DNA of 64,000 bases from UBA1444 sp964521625 (GCA_964521625.1 CAZFSM010000002.1:161679-225678), one strand, 5' to 3'. Shown: positions 23,741-32,418, counted from the first letter of the stretch. Notes: generated by a model from the sequence alone, not told the origin. Translations and numbers: made by a program.

Positions 23741-24790
23741 TTAAACTGGGTGAAGCCTCGGGTTTTCCCGATAATGCCGACCGACTTTTGCACAAGGTTT
23801 TCCATCGAGAGATACAATGTCGGCGGTGAAATTAATATTATCGTTATATAAGCTGCTGCCCACCGCATAGACATCTGCAGGAGTTTTTTCCGCTTCGAAC
23901 GCCAAGATTTTTTCGGCGGTGAATCCGCCCGAAACCATAATTTTTACGTGGTTAAATCCTTCAGCATCCAGCGCCTGGCGAACATTTCTGACGAGAAGTG
24001 CGCAAACCCCCGTCGGTTTGAAAGAACCCATGTGGGGCAATACGGAGACGTCAACCAACGTATCGGCAGTATCCAGGCGCACTCCGTATAAGCGGGGGCC
24101 AAATTTTCTTGCGACCTCTAGCGCTGTTTTTACACAATCGTTATCAAAATCGACCAAAGCGACCCGGTTGACAGCAGGATCGATATGACGGTCAAAGGCT
24201 TCGGTCGCTGCTAACGTGTTGCCTTCATAGGCGGCGATCAAAGCATGGGGGATTGTTCCCAACGCTTCTCCGCCCCAAAAAGCAGCATTCGCCGGGGTTG
24301 ATACGCCAGCCACTCCACCGATTTTTGCCGCATACCCGTCTTGCGCCTGCACTGCATAGTGGTCAAACCGCGATGGGAAAAACAAAACAGGTTTTCCTGC
24401 CGCTGCTTTTACTACCCGGTCAACATTCGTCGCAATTTTTGTTTGGCGGGATAATACCCCCAGATATACCGTTTCCAGGTGGACAAAATCCGCCAGACTC
24501 CCTTCGATAGTGAGTACCGTATCCCAGGGATCCAGGCGGTCGCCATCATACATGGCTCGAATTTTTAATTTGTCGGGGTGATCGGCGCAGGTCTGCAAAA
24601 TGGCGATAGCATGGTCAACCCCGCACAGAACTGCATTCTGGCGTTGAAAGACTTGCATCAGGACCTGCGGGTTATAGTGGTCTTTTTCCAGAATCATTTT
24701 TGACCGGACAAAATAACTGTCACTGAAATATCCACTACGAATATCATCTATCGGAAGGTTGAAGTGGGATGCGGGCAATCTTTGCTTCAT
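23741..24790 (-). CDS. Nicotinate phosphoribosyltransferase (archaeal-type, short form)
   Basis: Converts nicotinate and PRPP to nicotinate mononucleotide in NAD salvage. 349 residues; resembles the short NAPRTase known from Thermoplasma rather than long PncB: GYFSDSYFVRS near the N-terminus, LDPWDTVLTIEG, the RFDHYAVQAQDGYAAKIGGVAGVS block (quoted as GGVAGVSTP), GTIPHALIAAY, IMVSGGF and the phosphate-binding YAVGSSL, ending DIVSLDGKPCAKVGR. The start is the ATG at 24790-24788 with AAGGAGG 8 bases upstream on the minus strand; the upstream extension is not supported. It is the only minus-strand gene in the window and is divergent from folP. Confidence 0.88.
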   Translation of the reverse strand: MKQRLPASHFNLPIDDIRSGYFSDSYFVRSKMILEKDHYNPQVLMQVFQRQNAVLCGVDHAIAILQTCADHPDKLKIRAMYDGDRLDPWDTVLTIEGSLADFVHLETVYLGVLSRQTKIATNVDRVVKAAAGKPVLFFPSRFDHYAVQAQDGYAAKIGGVAGVSTPANAAFWGGEALGTIPHALIAAYEGNTLAATEAFDRHIDPAVNRVALVDFDNDCVKTALEVARKFGPRLYGVRLDTADTLVDVSVLPHMGSFKPTGVCALLVRNVRQALDAEGFNHVKIMVSGGFTAEKILAFEAEKTPADVYAVGSSLYNDNINFTADIVSLDGKPCAKVGRHYRENPRLHPV

Positions 24791-24824
24791 CGAGAGGGCC
24801 TCCTTGATGGTATTGCAATTGTTG

Positions 24825-24843
24825 ATTGTTACTATGATACAAT
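24825..24843. promoter_or_regulatory. Imperfect 19-bp palindrome in the divergent NAPRTase/folP region
   Basis: ATTGT and ACAAT arms separated by 9 bases, with a further C-G pair inside. It overlaps TATGAT (24833) and TACAAT (24838), possible -10 boxes for folP. It could be an operator for either gene; no known motif is matched with confidence. Confidence 0.35.
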
Positions 24844-24875
24844 ATCGGTAGTCTGGCTGCAACAGGAGGATGTGT

Positions 24876-26090
24876 ATGACTTATTCGGCAAGAGTGCTGA
24901 ATTTTACCGGCGAAGAAGCTGTGAAGCGACTGATGAGTGAAATGGGTTGCGATCCGGCGGGAATATCGATCATGGCACCCAAAGCGTTGTTCAAAACGAT
25001 CTATATCGAGAGTATTACAACGAAAGCAGCTAATCTATTGAAACAGACTTTTTTAGCCAAAGGGGCTGAAGTGGCCGTTGCCCGCAGTACGGCTGACCTA
25101 AGTGCTCCGCAGACACCAGTGTTGATCTGCGGGACGTTGAAACAATATCGTCAGGCGTTGGCGCAACTGCGGCAACAGCCGTGGGGTTTGCCTGATGTGG
25201 CGCAGGCGGTTGAACGCGCCTTGGCGGCTGAAGCGAATAATCCGACCAGACAGTATGTTACACAGGGAAAAAGTATTTCTATTCAACCTGGTAAAACGCT
25301 GGTCATGGGGATTTTGAATCTGACGCCAGACTCATTTTCCGATGGCGGACAACATGACAGTAGTGAGGCCGCTGTGGAACGCACTTTGGCAATGATTGAG
25401 GACGGGGCTGACATTATTGACGTTGGGGCCGAGTCAACCCGCCCTTATGGGGCGGTGAAAATATCAACGGATGAAGAACTAGCGCGGTTGTTGCCAGTAT
25501 TAGAAAAAATTCTGTCAATATCAAGTGTACCCGTGTCTGTCGATACTTATAAGAGTGCTGTGGCAGACAAAGCATTGGAGTTAGGTGCGCATATCCTGAA
25601 CGATATATGGGGACTGCAGCACGACACGGAGATGGCAAATCTCGCAGCCAAGCACCAAGTCCCGGTAGTGATTATGCATAATCGTGCTTCTGCCAGTGAT
25701 TCGAAACGCGACATTATGGCTGAAATGGTTGATTTTTTTGTGCGCAGCATGGAAATCGGGCTGCAGGCGGGAATTGACCGTGATCAGTTTATTATTGATC
25801 CTGGAATTGGGTTTGGCAAAAACACAGCGCAAAATCTGGAAGTGCTGGCTCGCCTGGCTGAATTGAAAACGTTGGATTGTCCGATATTGGTTGGCACTTC
25901 GCGCAAACGCTTCATCGGCGAAATATTGAATCTGTCGGTGGAAGAACGAGCCGAAGGTACCGGCGCCACTGTGGTGCATTCTATTATGAACGGCGCCGCT
26001 ATTGTCCGGGTCCATGACGTTAAAATGGCAAAACGCATGGCGATAATGACTGATGCATTGCAGAATTGGAGGGAATTTGGACGTGGATAA
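24876..26090 (+). CDS. folP: Dihydropteroate synthase, long form
   Basis: Condenses p-aminobenzoate with the pterin pyrophosphate to make dihydropteroate. 404 residues. The catalytic TIM barrel starts near residue 135: MGILNLTPDSFSDGG, DVGAESTRPYG, PVSVDTYKS, NDIWGL, DPGIGFGK and GTSRKRFIG are all present. The first 130 residues are an extra domain absent from E. coli FolP but common in clostridial homologues, with no motif I recognise. ATG 24876 has AGGAGG 6 bases upstream; ATG 24870 is too close to it. The GTG start of folB lies inside its 3' end. Confidence 0.95.
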   Translation: MTYSARVLNFTGEEAVKRLMSEMGCDPAGISIMAPKALFKTIYIESITTKAANLLKQTFLAKGAEVAVARSTADLSAPQTPVLICGTLKQYRQALAQLRQQPWGLPDVAQAVERALAAEANNPTRQYVTQGKSISIQPGKTLVMGILNLTPDSFSDGGQHDSSEAAVERTLAMIEDGADIIDVGAESTRPYGAVKISTDEELARLLPVLEKILSISSVPVSVDTYKSAVADKALELGAHILNDIWGLQHDTEMANLAAKHQVPVVIMHNRASASDSKRDIMAEMVDFFVRSMEIGLQAGIDRDQFIIDPGIGFGKNTAQNLEVLARLAELKTLDCPILVGTSRKRFIGEILNLSVEERAEGTGATVVHSIMNGAAIVRVHDVKMAKRMAIMTDALQNWREFGRG

Positions 26091-26445
26091 GATCACGTTG
26101 CATAATATGAAATTCCATGGTTATCACGGCTGCGAAGATTTTGAAAAACAAAATGGGCAGATTTTTGAGGTCGATCTGGATATTATGGTTGATGCCGAAA
26201 AAGCCGGCCAAACTGATTGTCTGACTGATGCCGTCAATTATGTGGCCATTTTTGAACAGGTAAAGCGGATAGTGGAAACGGAACGCTACAATTTACTGGA
26301 ACGTTTGGCGCATAGAATTAGTGATCAAGTTTTGACGGAGGCGGCAATTCGTTCCGTCACTGTCCGTGTCCGTAAGCCGGCAGTTCCGTTAAATGGCTTG
26401 CTGGACTGGGTGCAGATCGAAATCGTGCGGGAGCGCAACTCATGA
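26083..26445 (+). CDS. folB: Dihydroneopterin aldolase
   Basis: Cleaves dihydroneopterin to hydroxymethyl-dihydropterin. 120 residues from GTG 26083, which overlaps the folP stop and has GGAGGG at 26069-26074; the earlier frame start at 26053 lies within folP. FHGYHGCEDFEKQNGQIFEVD holds the conserved Tyr and Glu near the substrate (quoted in part: FHGYHGCEDFEK), YVAIFEQVKRIVE and NLLERLAHRI carry Tyr and Glu of the active site, and VRVRKPAVPL has the catalytic Lys. ATGA overlap with folK. Confidence 0.95.
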   Translation: MDKITLHNMKFHGYHGCEDFEKQNGQIFEVDLDIMVDAEKAGQTDCLTDAVNYVAIFEQVKRIVETERYNLLERLAHRISDQVLTEAAIRSVTVRVRKPAVPLNGLLDWVQIEIVRERNS

Positions 26446-26960
26446 TATTGCTGGGTCTGGGCAGTAATCTTGGCGATCGTGAGCAACAGCTGCAACAAGC
26501 CCTGAAAAGATTGACGGAGCTTGCTGATATCCGTGTTGCAGCCGTATCCAATATTTACGAAACAAAACCGGTGGGAGATGCCGATCAACCAGATTTTTTA
26601 AACATGACTGCAATGGTGGAGACGACGTTGACGCCGATCGAATTACTGAAACGATGCCTAGCCGTGGAAACGGATATGGGAAGGGTCAGAACCAGGCGCT
26701 GGGGACCGCGGATCATTGATGTTGATTTGCTAATTTATAATGATATTACTGTAGAGATTCCAGAGTTAAGATTACCTCATCCGGAAATCATGAATCGCAG
26801 CTTCGTCTTGATTCCATTGAAAGATATAGCATCAGAGCTGCACTTGGCAAATGGCAGGTCGGTTGGCGAAATGGCGGACGCTTGTTTGGCGAGTGAACAA
26901 AATGATGTTCTATTATGGAAAAAAGTGCGCTGGAATTCAGGCGAAAAATGTTTTGTGTAG
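26442..26960 (+). CDS. folK: Hydroxymethyl-dihydropterin pyrophosphokinase
   Basis: Transfers pyrophosphate from ATP to the pterin, supplying FolP. 172 residues. LGLGSNLGDRE at the N-terminus, YETKPVGDADQPDFLN, GRVRTRRWGPRIIDVDLL (quoted in part: RWGPRIIDVDLL) and LPHPEIMNRSFVLIPL are the expected motifs. ATG overlaps the folB stop. Together folP-folB-folK cover three adjacent steps; folE and folC are not in the window. Followed by a terminator. Confidence 0.96.
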   Translation: MILLGLGSNLGDREQQLQQALKRLTELADIRVAAVSNIYETKPVGDADQPDFLNMTAMVETTLTPIELLKRCLAVETDMGRVRTRRWGPRIIDVDLLIYNDITVEIPELRLPHPEIMNRSFVLIPLKDIASELHLANGRSVGEMADACLASEQNDVLLWKKVRWNSGEKCFV

Positions 26961-26975
26961 GCTACAGCGGAAAGG

Positions 26976-26997
26976 CGCGGCTTGACCGCGTTTTTTT
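26976..26997 (+). terminator. Intrinsic terminator of the fol operon
   Basis: CGCGG (26976-26980) and CCGCG (26986-26990) around CTTGA, then T7 (26991-26997). The next promoter's -35 begins 6 bases later. Confidence 0.8.
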
Positions 26998-27002
26998 ATT
27001 GC

Positions 27003-27032
27003 TTGACCCCGCTTTCCATGCGGGACTATAAT
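27003..27032 (+). promoter_or_regulatory. Predicted sigma-A promoter of dprA-topA
   Basis: TTGACC (27003-27008), 18-base spacer, perfect TATAAT (27027-27032). The spacer holds an inverted repeat CCCGC (27008-27012) / GCGGG (27020-27024) that could be an operator. Confidence 0.7.
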
Positions 27033-27066
27033 AAGGTCCGTATTATTACTTCGGTTTGAGGTGAAA

Positions 27067-28149
27067 ATGCAACATTTCTATGACGCCTTACTTTTGACCG
27101 CGGCGGGGATCGGCAAGTCGCGACTGGCAAAGCTGAAACAAGCATTTGGCGATGCAGAAACTGTCTGGCAGGCGGATGTAAGCGCTTTGGTTCAAACAGG
27201 AATCCTCAATGGCAAAGAACTGGCGAGCCTCTTGCAGCAACGACGAAAGCTGGTAGTCGAGGATACTTTAGCTGCCTGGCTGGCACAAGGGATTGGCATC
27301 TGCAGTCTGCAAGAAGCAGAATATCCGAAACTTTTGCGTCAATGCTACGACCCGCCACCGTATTTGTTTTATCGTGGTCGAATGCAGCCTGAAGCAGTTT
27401 GCCTGGCGGTGGTCGGATCCAGACATTCAACGCCTTATGGGCGAAATGTGGCCCGGTCTTTCAGCGAAAGCTTATCTCGCAACGGTGTGACTGTTGTGAG
27501 CGGAGCAGCGAGGGGGATCGATTCGGCGGCTCATGAAGGCGCCTTAACTGCCGGTGCGCCGACGATTGCAGTCTTGGGCTGTGGCGTGGATGTTTGCTAT
27601 CCGCCGGAAAACGCCCGACTCATCAATCAAATTGCTGAAATCGGTTGTGTCATTTCCGAATACCCGCCAGGGACGCCGCCGGCGCCTGGTCGATTTCCCG
27701 CCCGAAACCGAATTGTGGCGGGTATGTCTATGGGGGTGCTGGTGGTGGAGGCGGCAGAAAAAAGTGGCGCTTTGATTACTGCGGATTTGGCAATGGAAGA
27801 AAACCGCGATGTATATGCTATTCCCGGCAGTGTTTTTTCTGAGGCCAGTCGGGGAACGCATCGTCTGATTCAACAAGGCGCGCGCCTGATTACTTCAGTC
27901 GAGGATCTGTTGGAAGAACTGGGGCTGCATCGGCCCAGCGCCAACACGGCAATGCCGGACAATCAAACAGCGGAGGAAAGTCGGATTCTTGCTGTATTGT
28001 CCTATGAGCAGCCAAAGTCGTTGGAGCAGATACTCGGAACGCTTGAAATGACAGTGGCGGCAGTTCAGGTCTTGTTGTTACAACTTGAAATGTCCGGTAA
28101 GATTGAAAAAGACCAATCTATGCGATATATAAAAGTAGCCAGGGAGTGA
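27067..28149 (+). CDS. dprA: DprA, DNA processing / RecA-loading protein
   Basis: Protects incoming single-stranded DNA and loads RecA in natural transformation. 360 residues: N-terminal SAM/HhH-like region (residues 1-70), then the Rossmann-like DprA core with VGSRHSTPYGR, SGAARGIDSAAHEGAL, VLGCGVDVCYPPEN, SEYPPGTPP and RFPARNRIVAGMS, and a C-terminal winged-helix-like domain (about 295-360). GAGGTGA at 27058-27064 serves ATG 27067; GTG 27061 is less likely. It has its own promoter and ends 4 bases before topA. Confidence 0.95.
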   Translation: MQHFYDALLLTAAGIGKSRLAKLKQAFGDAETVWQADVSALVQTGILNGKELASLLQQRRKLVVEDTLAAWLAQGIGICSLQEAEYPKLLRQCYDPPPYLFYRGRMQPEAVCLAVVGSRHSTPYGRNVARSFSESLSRNGVTVVSGAARGIDSAAHEGALTAGAPTIAVLGCGVDVCYPPENARLINQIAEIGCVISEYPPGTPPAPGRFPARNRIVAGMSMGVLVVEAAEKSGALITADLAMEENRDVYAIPGSVFSEASRGTHRLIQQGARLITSVEDLLEELGLHRPSANTAMPDNQTAEESRILAVLSYEQPKSLEQILGTLEMTVAAVQVLLLQLEMSGKIEKDQSMRYIKVARE

Positions 28150-28153
28150 CGAA

Positions 28154-30478
28154 ATGGCGAAGAACCTAGTAATAGTTGAATCACCAGCCAAAGCGGCAAC
28201 TATCGAAAAGTATCTCGGCAAAAACGAATATACGGTCAAAGCTTCTATGGGTCATTTGCGCGATTTGCCCAAAAGTCAGCTTGGCATTGATGTCGAAGCC
28301 AGGTTTGAGCCCAAGTATATTGTTGTTCGTGGCAAAACCGATTTGGTTAAGGATTTGCTCAAACAGGCGTCACAGGCCCAAAAAGTTTATCTGGCGACTG
28401 ACCCGGACAGGGAAGGGGAAGCGATTGCCTGGCATTTGGCAACGTTGCTGAACATTCCGCCCGCTGACGCTTGTCGCATCGAATTCAATGAAATTACGAA
28501 GACGGCAGTTGTTGATGCGATTAAACACGCACGCATAATCGACGCAAACAAAGTCAATGCACAGCAGGCCAGGCGGGTACTCGACCGAATCGTCGGTTAC
28601 AAGCTCAGTCCGTTGCTGTGGAAAAAAGTTCGTAGAGGCCTAAGCGCCGGTCGTGTTCAATCCGTAGCAGTTCGCTTGATTTGTGACCGGGAACGTGAAA
28701 TCGAAGCGTTTGTTGTGACGGAGTATTGGTCGATTCATGCGGTATTGGAAAAAGTAGATCCCCGTGCAGTATTTGAAGCAGAGTTAAGCACAATTGACGG
28801 AAAAAAAGTTACTGTTGCTTCATCTGAAATGGCCGGACAGATTAAGCAAGACTTGTTGCAGGCTGATTTTTCAGTCGAGATGGTCAAACGGGGTGACCGG
28901 CAACGCAAACCATATCCGCCCTATATCACCAGCACCTTGCAACAGGATGCTTCCCATAAATTGGGCTTTAGTGCTAAAAAAACAATGATGCTGGCGCAAC
29001 AACTTTATGAAGCAGGCCACATCACTTATATGCGTACAGATTCGACCCGCGTTTCAACCGAAGCGCAGCTGCAGGCGCGCCAGTGGGTGGAAGCAAATTT
29101 TGGCGTCAGTTTTTTGCCGACGGCATCGCCGCAATATGCAAAAAAATCGGCGCAAGACGCCCATGAAGCAATCCGGCCCTCTGTACCGGAGGTTTCCTTG
29201 GCTGGCTTGCCATCGACACTCAGTCGGGATCAAAAACGCCTGTATGAGCTGATTTGGAAGCGTTTTATCGCCAGTCAAATGCGACCGGCTATTTTTGATA
29301 CCCTGGCAGTGGGGATTACTGCCGGCAAGTATGGTTTTAAGGCTAGTGGCTCGATTTTGCGATTTGCTGGCTTTTTAGCCGTTTATTCTGATGCTGTGGA
29401 AGGGCAGATAACTGGTTCAGAAGATAAGATACTGCCACCGCTAACTGAAGGAGAACAACTGACAGCAAAAGAAATCAGACCAGAGCAGCATTTTACCGAG
29501 CCGCCGGCGCGGTTTACCGAAGCCGCACTAATCAAGCTGCTTGAAGAAAAAGGAATCGGTCGCCCCAGCACCTATGCGCCGATTATCGATACCATCCAAG
29601 GGCGGGGCTATGTTGTAAAAGCCGAGAAAAAATTTCAACCCACGCCGTTAGGGTTTATTGTCAGCGACCTGTTAAAGGAACATTTTCCCAAAATTGTCGA
29701 TACTGATTTTACCGCAACGATGGAAAAAAGTCTGGATGACGTAGCGCAAGGCGAGGTCGAATGGCGAAAATTATTGGAAGAGTTTTATGGTCCATTTATT
29801 GAAACGATCGAACGGGTGGAAAAGGAAGCGGCAAGGGTCAAAGTTCCTGAAGAAATTACGGATATTATCTGTGAAAATTGTGGCGCCTTTATGGCGGTCA
29901 AGCATGGGCGGTTCGGTTCATTTCTTGGTTGCACAAAATTTCCGGAGTGTCGCACAACCCGCCCGATCGTAAAAGAAATCGGCGTCGCCTGCCCGGTTTG
30001 TGACAAACCGGTAGTGGAACGAAAATCGAAAGCAGGCCGATTGTTTTACGGTTGCGGTGATTATCCGACTTGTACTTTTGTATCATGGAATAAGCCCGTC
30101 AGTGAACCGTGCCCGGTTTGCGGCTCCTTTATGGTGGAGAAAAAATACCGTAATCAATCGGCAACTGTCGAATGCAGCAACAGTGCCTGCAGCTCTCGTG
30201 CAGGCAAAGAGGCTGAATCCGCCGACTCTGATCTGCTCGCAGAGGGCAGGGGCGCCAAGGTGACCAGAGTAAAAGGAGCAACTTCAAAAACTCGGGATGC
30301 TTCAAACTTAAATGCGAAAACGAAGCCGAAACCAAAAATCAAACCAAAATCAAATTCTAAGACAAAAGTTGCAGTGCCTAAACCTGCAGTGCAAAAATCA
30401 ACGGAAATTTTATCAAAATCACCAAAGAAGGCGGCAAACAAGAAAAAAACTACTAAAACAAGCCCCAAACCCTTATAA
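28154..30478 (+). CDS. topA: DNA topoisomerase I with three Zn-ribbon motifs and Lys-rich tail
   Basis: Type IA topoisomerase that relaxes negative supercoils. 774 residues. TOPRIM domain at the N-terminus (IVESPAKAATIEKYL, DPDREGEAIAWHL); catalytic Tyr292 in YMRTDSTRVS; GIGRPSTYAPII and the C-terminal zinc ribbons CENCGAF...C...C, CPVCDKP...C...C and CPVCGSF...C...C. The last about 80 residues are a Lys/Pro/Ser-rich basic tail, often used for non-specific DNA contact. Adjacent to dprA as in B. subtilis. Followed by a terminator that doubles as promoter region for xerC. Confidence 0.97.
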   Translation: MAKNLVIVESPAKAATIEKYLGKNEYTVKASMGHLRDLPKSQLGIDVEARFEPKYIVVRGKTDLVKDLLKQASQAQKVYLATDPDREGEAIAWHLATLLNIPPADACRIEFNEITKTAVVDAIKHARIIDANKVNAQQARRVLDRIVGYKLSPLLWKKVRRGLSAGRVQSVAVRLICDREREIEAFVVTEYWSIHAVLEKVDPRAVFEAELSTIDGKKVTVASSEMAGQIKQDLLQADFSVEMVKRGDRQRKPYPPYITSTLQQDASHKLGFSAKKTMMLAQQLYEAGHITYMRTDSTRVSTEAQLQARQWVEANFGVSFLPTASPQYAKKSAQDAHEAIRPSVPEVSLAGLPSTLSRDQKRLYELIWKRFIASQMRPAIFDTLAVGITAGKYGFKASGSILRFAGFLAVYSDAVEGQITGSEDKILPPLTEGEQLTAKEIRPEQHFTEPPARFTEAALIKLLEEKGIGRPSTYAPIIDTIQGRGYVVKAEKKFQPTPLGFIVSDLLKEHFPKIVDTDFTATMEKSLDDVAQGEVEWRKLLEEFYGPFIETIERVEKEAARVKVPEEITDIICENCGAFMAVKHGRFGSFLGCTKFPECRTTRPIVKEIGVACPVCDKPVVERKSKAGRLFYGCGDYPTCTFVSWNKPVSEPCPVCGSFMVEKKYRNQSATVECSNSACSSRAGKEAESADSDLLAEGRGAKVTRVKGATSKTRDASNLNAKTKPKPKIKPKSNSKTKVAVPKPAVQKSTEILSKSPKKAANKKKTTKTSPKPL

Positions 30479-30520
30479 TTCAGTGCATGCCAGAAATGGA
30501 TGTTTTTGAAAACAATTGCG

Positions 30521-30554
30521 AAAAGTGTGACAATGCTATTGCCACACTTTTTTT
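30521..30554 (+). terminator. Terminator of topA, overlapping the xerC promoter
   Basis: Stem 30521-30534 with 30538-30551 (one A/C mismatch), 3-base loop, T-rich end to 30554. The loop-side part of the right arm contains TTGCCA, the -35 of the next promoter. Confidence 0.85.
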
Positions 30555-30567
30555 GTTGTGCTACAAT
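30539..30567 (+). promoter_or_regulatory. Predicted sigma-A promoter of xerC-codY with extended -10
   Basis: TTGCCA (30539-30544), 17-base spacer, TGC preceding TACAAT (30562-30567), that is, an extended -10. The start should fall near 30574, giving a 26-base leader with AGAGG before the xerC ATG. Confidence 0.65.
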
Positions 30568-30599
30568 AAATTCCAAAAGATAGCTAGAGGCAATCAGGG

Positions 30600-31508
30600 A
30601 TGAACAATGGGTTGACGACTTTTCTTGAACAGTATCTTGAGTTTTTGCAGGGAGCAAAAAATGTTTCCCCGCATACAGTCATCGGTTATCGTCGGGATAT
30701 TGAACAATTTATTGTTTTTTTGCGCCGGATAGATCCCGGCGATTTTCAATTGTCGATATTGGACACTTACCTGGCCCGGCGCTATCTGGCCTCGTTGGTG
30801 AATCAGGAATATTCCCGCAGGTCGATTGCACGGCATATAGCTGCACTGCGGTCCTTTGGACGTTATTTATGCCGCGAACAACTGCTTGCGGCAAATCCTT
30901 TCGTGGGGATTCGAACGCCAAAGTTGGAACGTCGGTTACCGCAATTCCTTGATGTGCCCGAAATTGACAACCTGATGGATCTTCCAACCAATACTGTTTT
31001 AGGCCGGCGTGATCTGGCGGTTTTGGAACTGCTTTACGGTGCGGGGATTCGCGTGTCAGAACTGACGGGTTTAACGCTAACCCAAATAGATTTGACTGAA
31101 AGATATGTTTTGGTGTTCGGCAAAGGATCCAAAGAACGGATCGTGCCTATCGGGCAGAAAGCGGTACAGGCAATCACGGTCTATTTGCAGAACAGTCGTC
31201 CATTACTTTGTAAAAAACAGGACAAATTGATGGACAAGCTGTTTCTGAATCATAGCGGGACTCCTTTGAGTGATCGAAGTATCCGCAGAATTTTGGAGAA
31301 ATACGTGGAAATGCTGGCTGTAAAAAAAAGAGTGACGCCGCATACGCTCAGACATAGTTTTGCTACCCATTTGTTGGATAACGGAGCCGATTTGCGTTCG
31401 GTTCAAGAGTTGTTGGGCCATGTCAGCCTGAAAACAACGCAGGTTTACACCCATGTGTCCAGCGAAAGACTATTGTCCGTGTACCGAAATTCGCATCCCA
31501 GGGCTTGA
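30600..31508 (+). CDS. xerC: XerC-type tyrosine recombinase (CodV-like)
   Basis: Site-specific recombinase resolving chromosome dimers at dif. 302 residues. N-terminal SAM-like DNA-binding domain (1-100), C-terminal catalytic domain with the full set Arg151 (GAGIRVSEL), Lys175 (GKGSKER), His248 and Arg251 (HTLRHSF), His274 (LGH) and nucleophile Tyr283 (TQVYTH). ATG 30600 has AGAGG at 30586-30590. Position between topA and codY matches codV of B. subtilis, but trmFO, hslV and hslU, usually around it, are absent here. The symbol follows the family; xerD is the alternative. Confidence 0.93.
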   Translation: MNNGLTTFLEQYLEFLQGAKNVSPHTVIGYRRDIEQFIVFLRRIDPGDFQLSILDTYLARRYLASLVNQEYSRRSIARHIAALRSFGRYLCREQLLAANPFVGIRTPKLERRLPQFLDVPEIDNLMDLPTNTVLGRRDLAVLELLYGAGIRVSELTGLTLTQIDLTERYVLVFGKGSKERIVPIGQKAVQAITVYLQNSRPLLCKKQDKLMDKLFLNHSGTPLSDRSIRRILEKYVEMLAVKKRVTPHTLRHSFATHLLDNGADLRSVQELLGHVSLKTTQVYTHVSSERLLSVYRNSHPRA

Positions 31509-31566
31509 AGTCCTTATTGTTATCACCAAAATTGTCGAAAAGAATTGAAGAAAGGTGGAATTTCCC

Positions 31567-32346
31567 GTGGCGAGTGTGTTGTTGGAAAAAACCCGAAAAA
31601 TTAGCCGGTTGCTGGAAAAAGTTGAGAAGATTGCTTACGCCGACTTGTCGAAGACACTTAGTGATGTAATGCGAGCCAATGTTTATCTGGTAAATCGGGA
31701 TGGGAAAATTCTTGGCTACAGCATTGTCGATGAATTTGAATGTGAATTGATGATGGAAAAAGTCCTGAAAACCGGACGTTTTCCTGAGCGTTACGTCAAT
31801 TGGTTATCGAAGGTTCTGGAAACTTCGGAAAATCTCACCCTGAACAATGGTATGTGCGCGTTCAGCACAGAGACAGCATGTATCGCCAATGAGAAGTATA
31901 CAACTGTTGTGCCAATTTATGGAGCAGGGGAAAGACTAGGCACACTGATTGCCGCTACGTTTAACGAGCCCTTTGTCGATGATGATCTCATTTTGGCTGA
32001 ATATGCTGCAACGGTTGTCGGCATTGAATTTTTGCGTGACCGCACTGAGCGCATTGAAGATGATGCAAGAAAAATGGCCACAATTCAAGTTGCGTTGGGA
32101 ACGCTTTCTTACTCTGAAATGGAAGCGGTCATGCATATACTCGGTGAACTGGACGGAAATGAAGGACTGTTAGTTGCCAGCAAAATTGCGGACCGTGTGG
32201 GAATTACCCGTTCGGTCATCGTCAATGCACTGCGGAAATTTGAAAGCGCCGGCGTGATTGAATCGAAGTCGTTAGGCATGAAAGGGACTTACATCAAAGT
32301 GCTAAACGAAAAACTGATCGACGAACTGAAAAAGCTGAAAAAATAG
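31567..32346 (+). CDS. codY: CodY, GTP/branched-chain-amino-acid-sensing global regulator
   Basis: Represses stationary-phase, nitrogen and often motility genes when GTP and branched-chain amino acids are high. 259 residues. GAF domain at residues 1-155 (GYSIVDEFE, PIYGAGERLGTLI, DDDLILAEYAATVVGIEFLR), long helix, and a winged HTH near the C-terminus with VASKIADRVGITRSVIVNAL, nearly identical to B. subtilis. GTG 31567 is chosen (AGGTGG upstream; protein starts MASVLLEKTRKI); GTG 31555 overlaps that SD. It directly precedes the flagellar locus and ends in a perfect hairpin. I find no good CodY box at either end. Confidence 0.96.
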   Translation: MASVLLEKTRKISRLLEKVEKIAYADLSKTLSDVMRANVYLVNRDGKILGYSIVDEFECELMMEKVLKTGRFPERYVNWLSKVLETSENLTLNNGMCAFSTETACIANEKYTTVVPIYGAGERLGTLIAATFNEPFVDDDLILAEYAATVVGIEFLRDRTERIEDDARKMATIQVALGTLSYSEMEAVMHILGELDGNEGLLVASKIADRVGITRSVIVNALRKFESAGVIESKSLGMKGTYIKVLNEKLIDELKKLKK

Positions 32347-32385
32347 ATTGCAATAAACCACCCTGTAGGGTGGTTTATTGCAATC
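32346..32385 (+). other. Perfect 19-bp hairpin at the codY stop codon
   Basis: 32346-32364 and 32367-32385 are exactly complementary; the G of the TAG stop is the first paired base. No T-tract follows immediately (T6 only at 32395-32400). It may be a weak or Rho-assisted terminator, or an mRNA 3'-end stabiliser, between codY and the flagellar locus. Confidence 0.75.
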
Positions 32386-32418
32386 GGCAGGAAATTTTTT
32401 GTTTGTGTCGAAGATTTA

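Noticed and set aside
31529..31549. A/T-rich stretch before codY that resembles a CodY box
   Set aside because: Only a few of the 15 consensus positions match when aligned at correct spacing; not good enough to call autoregulation.
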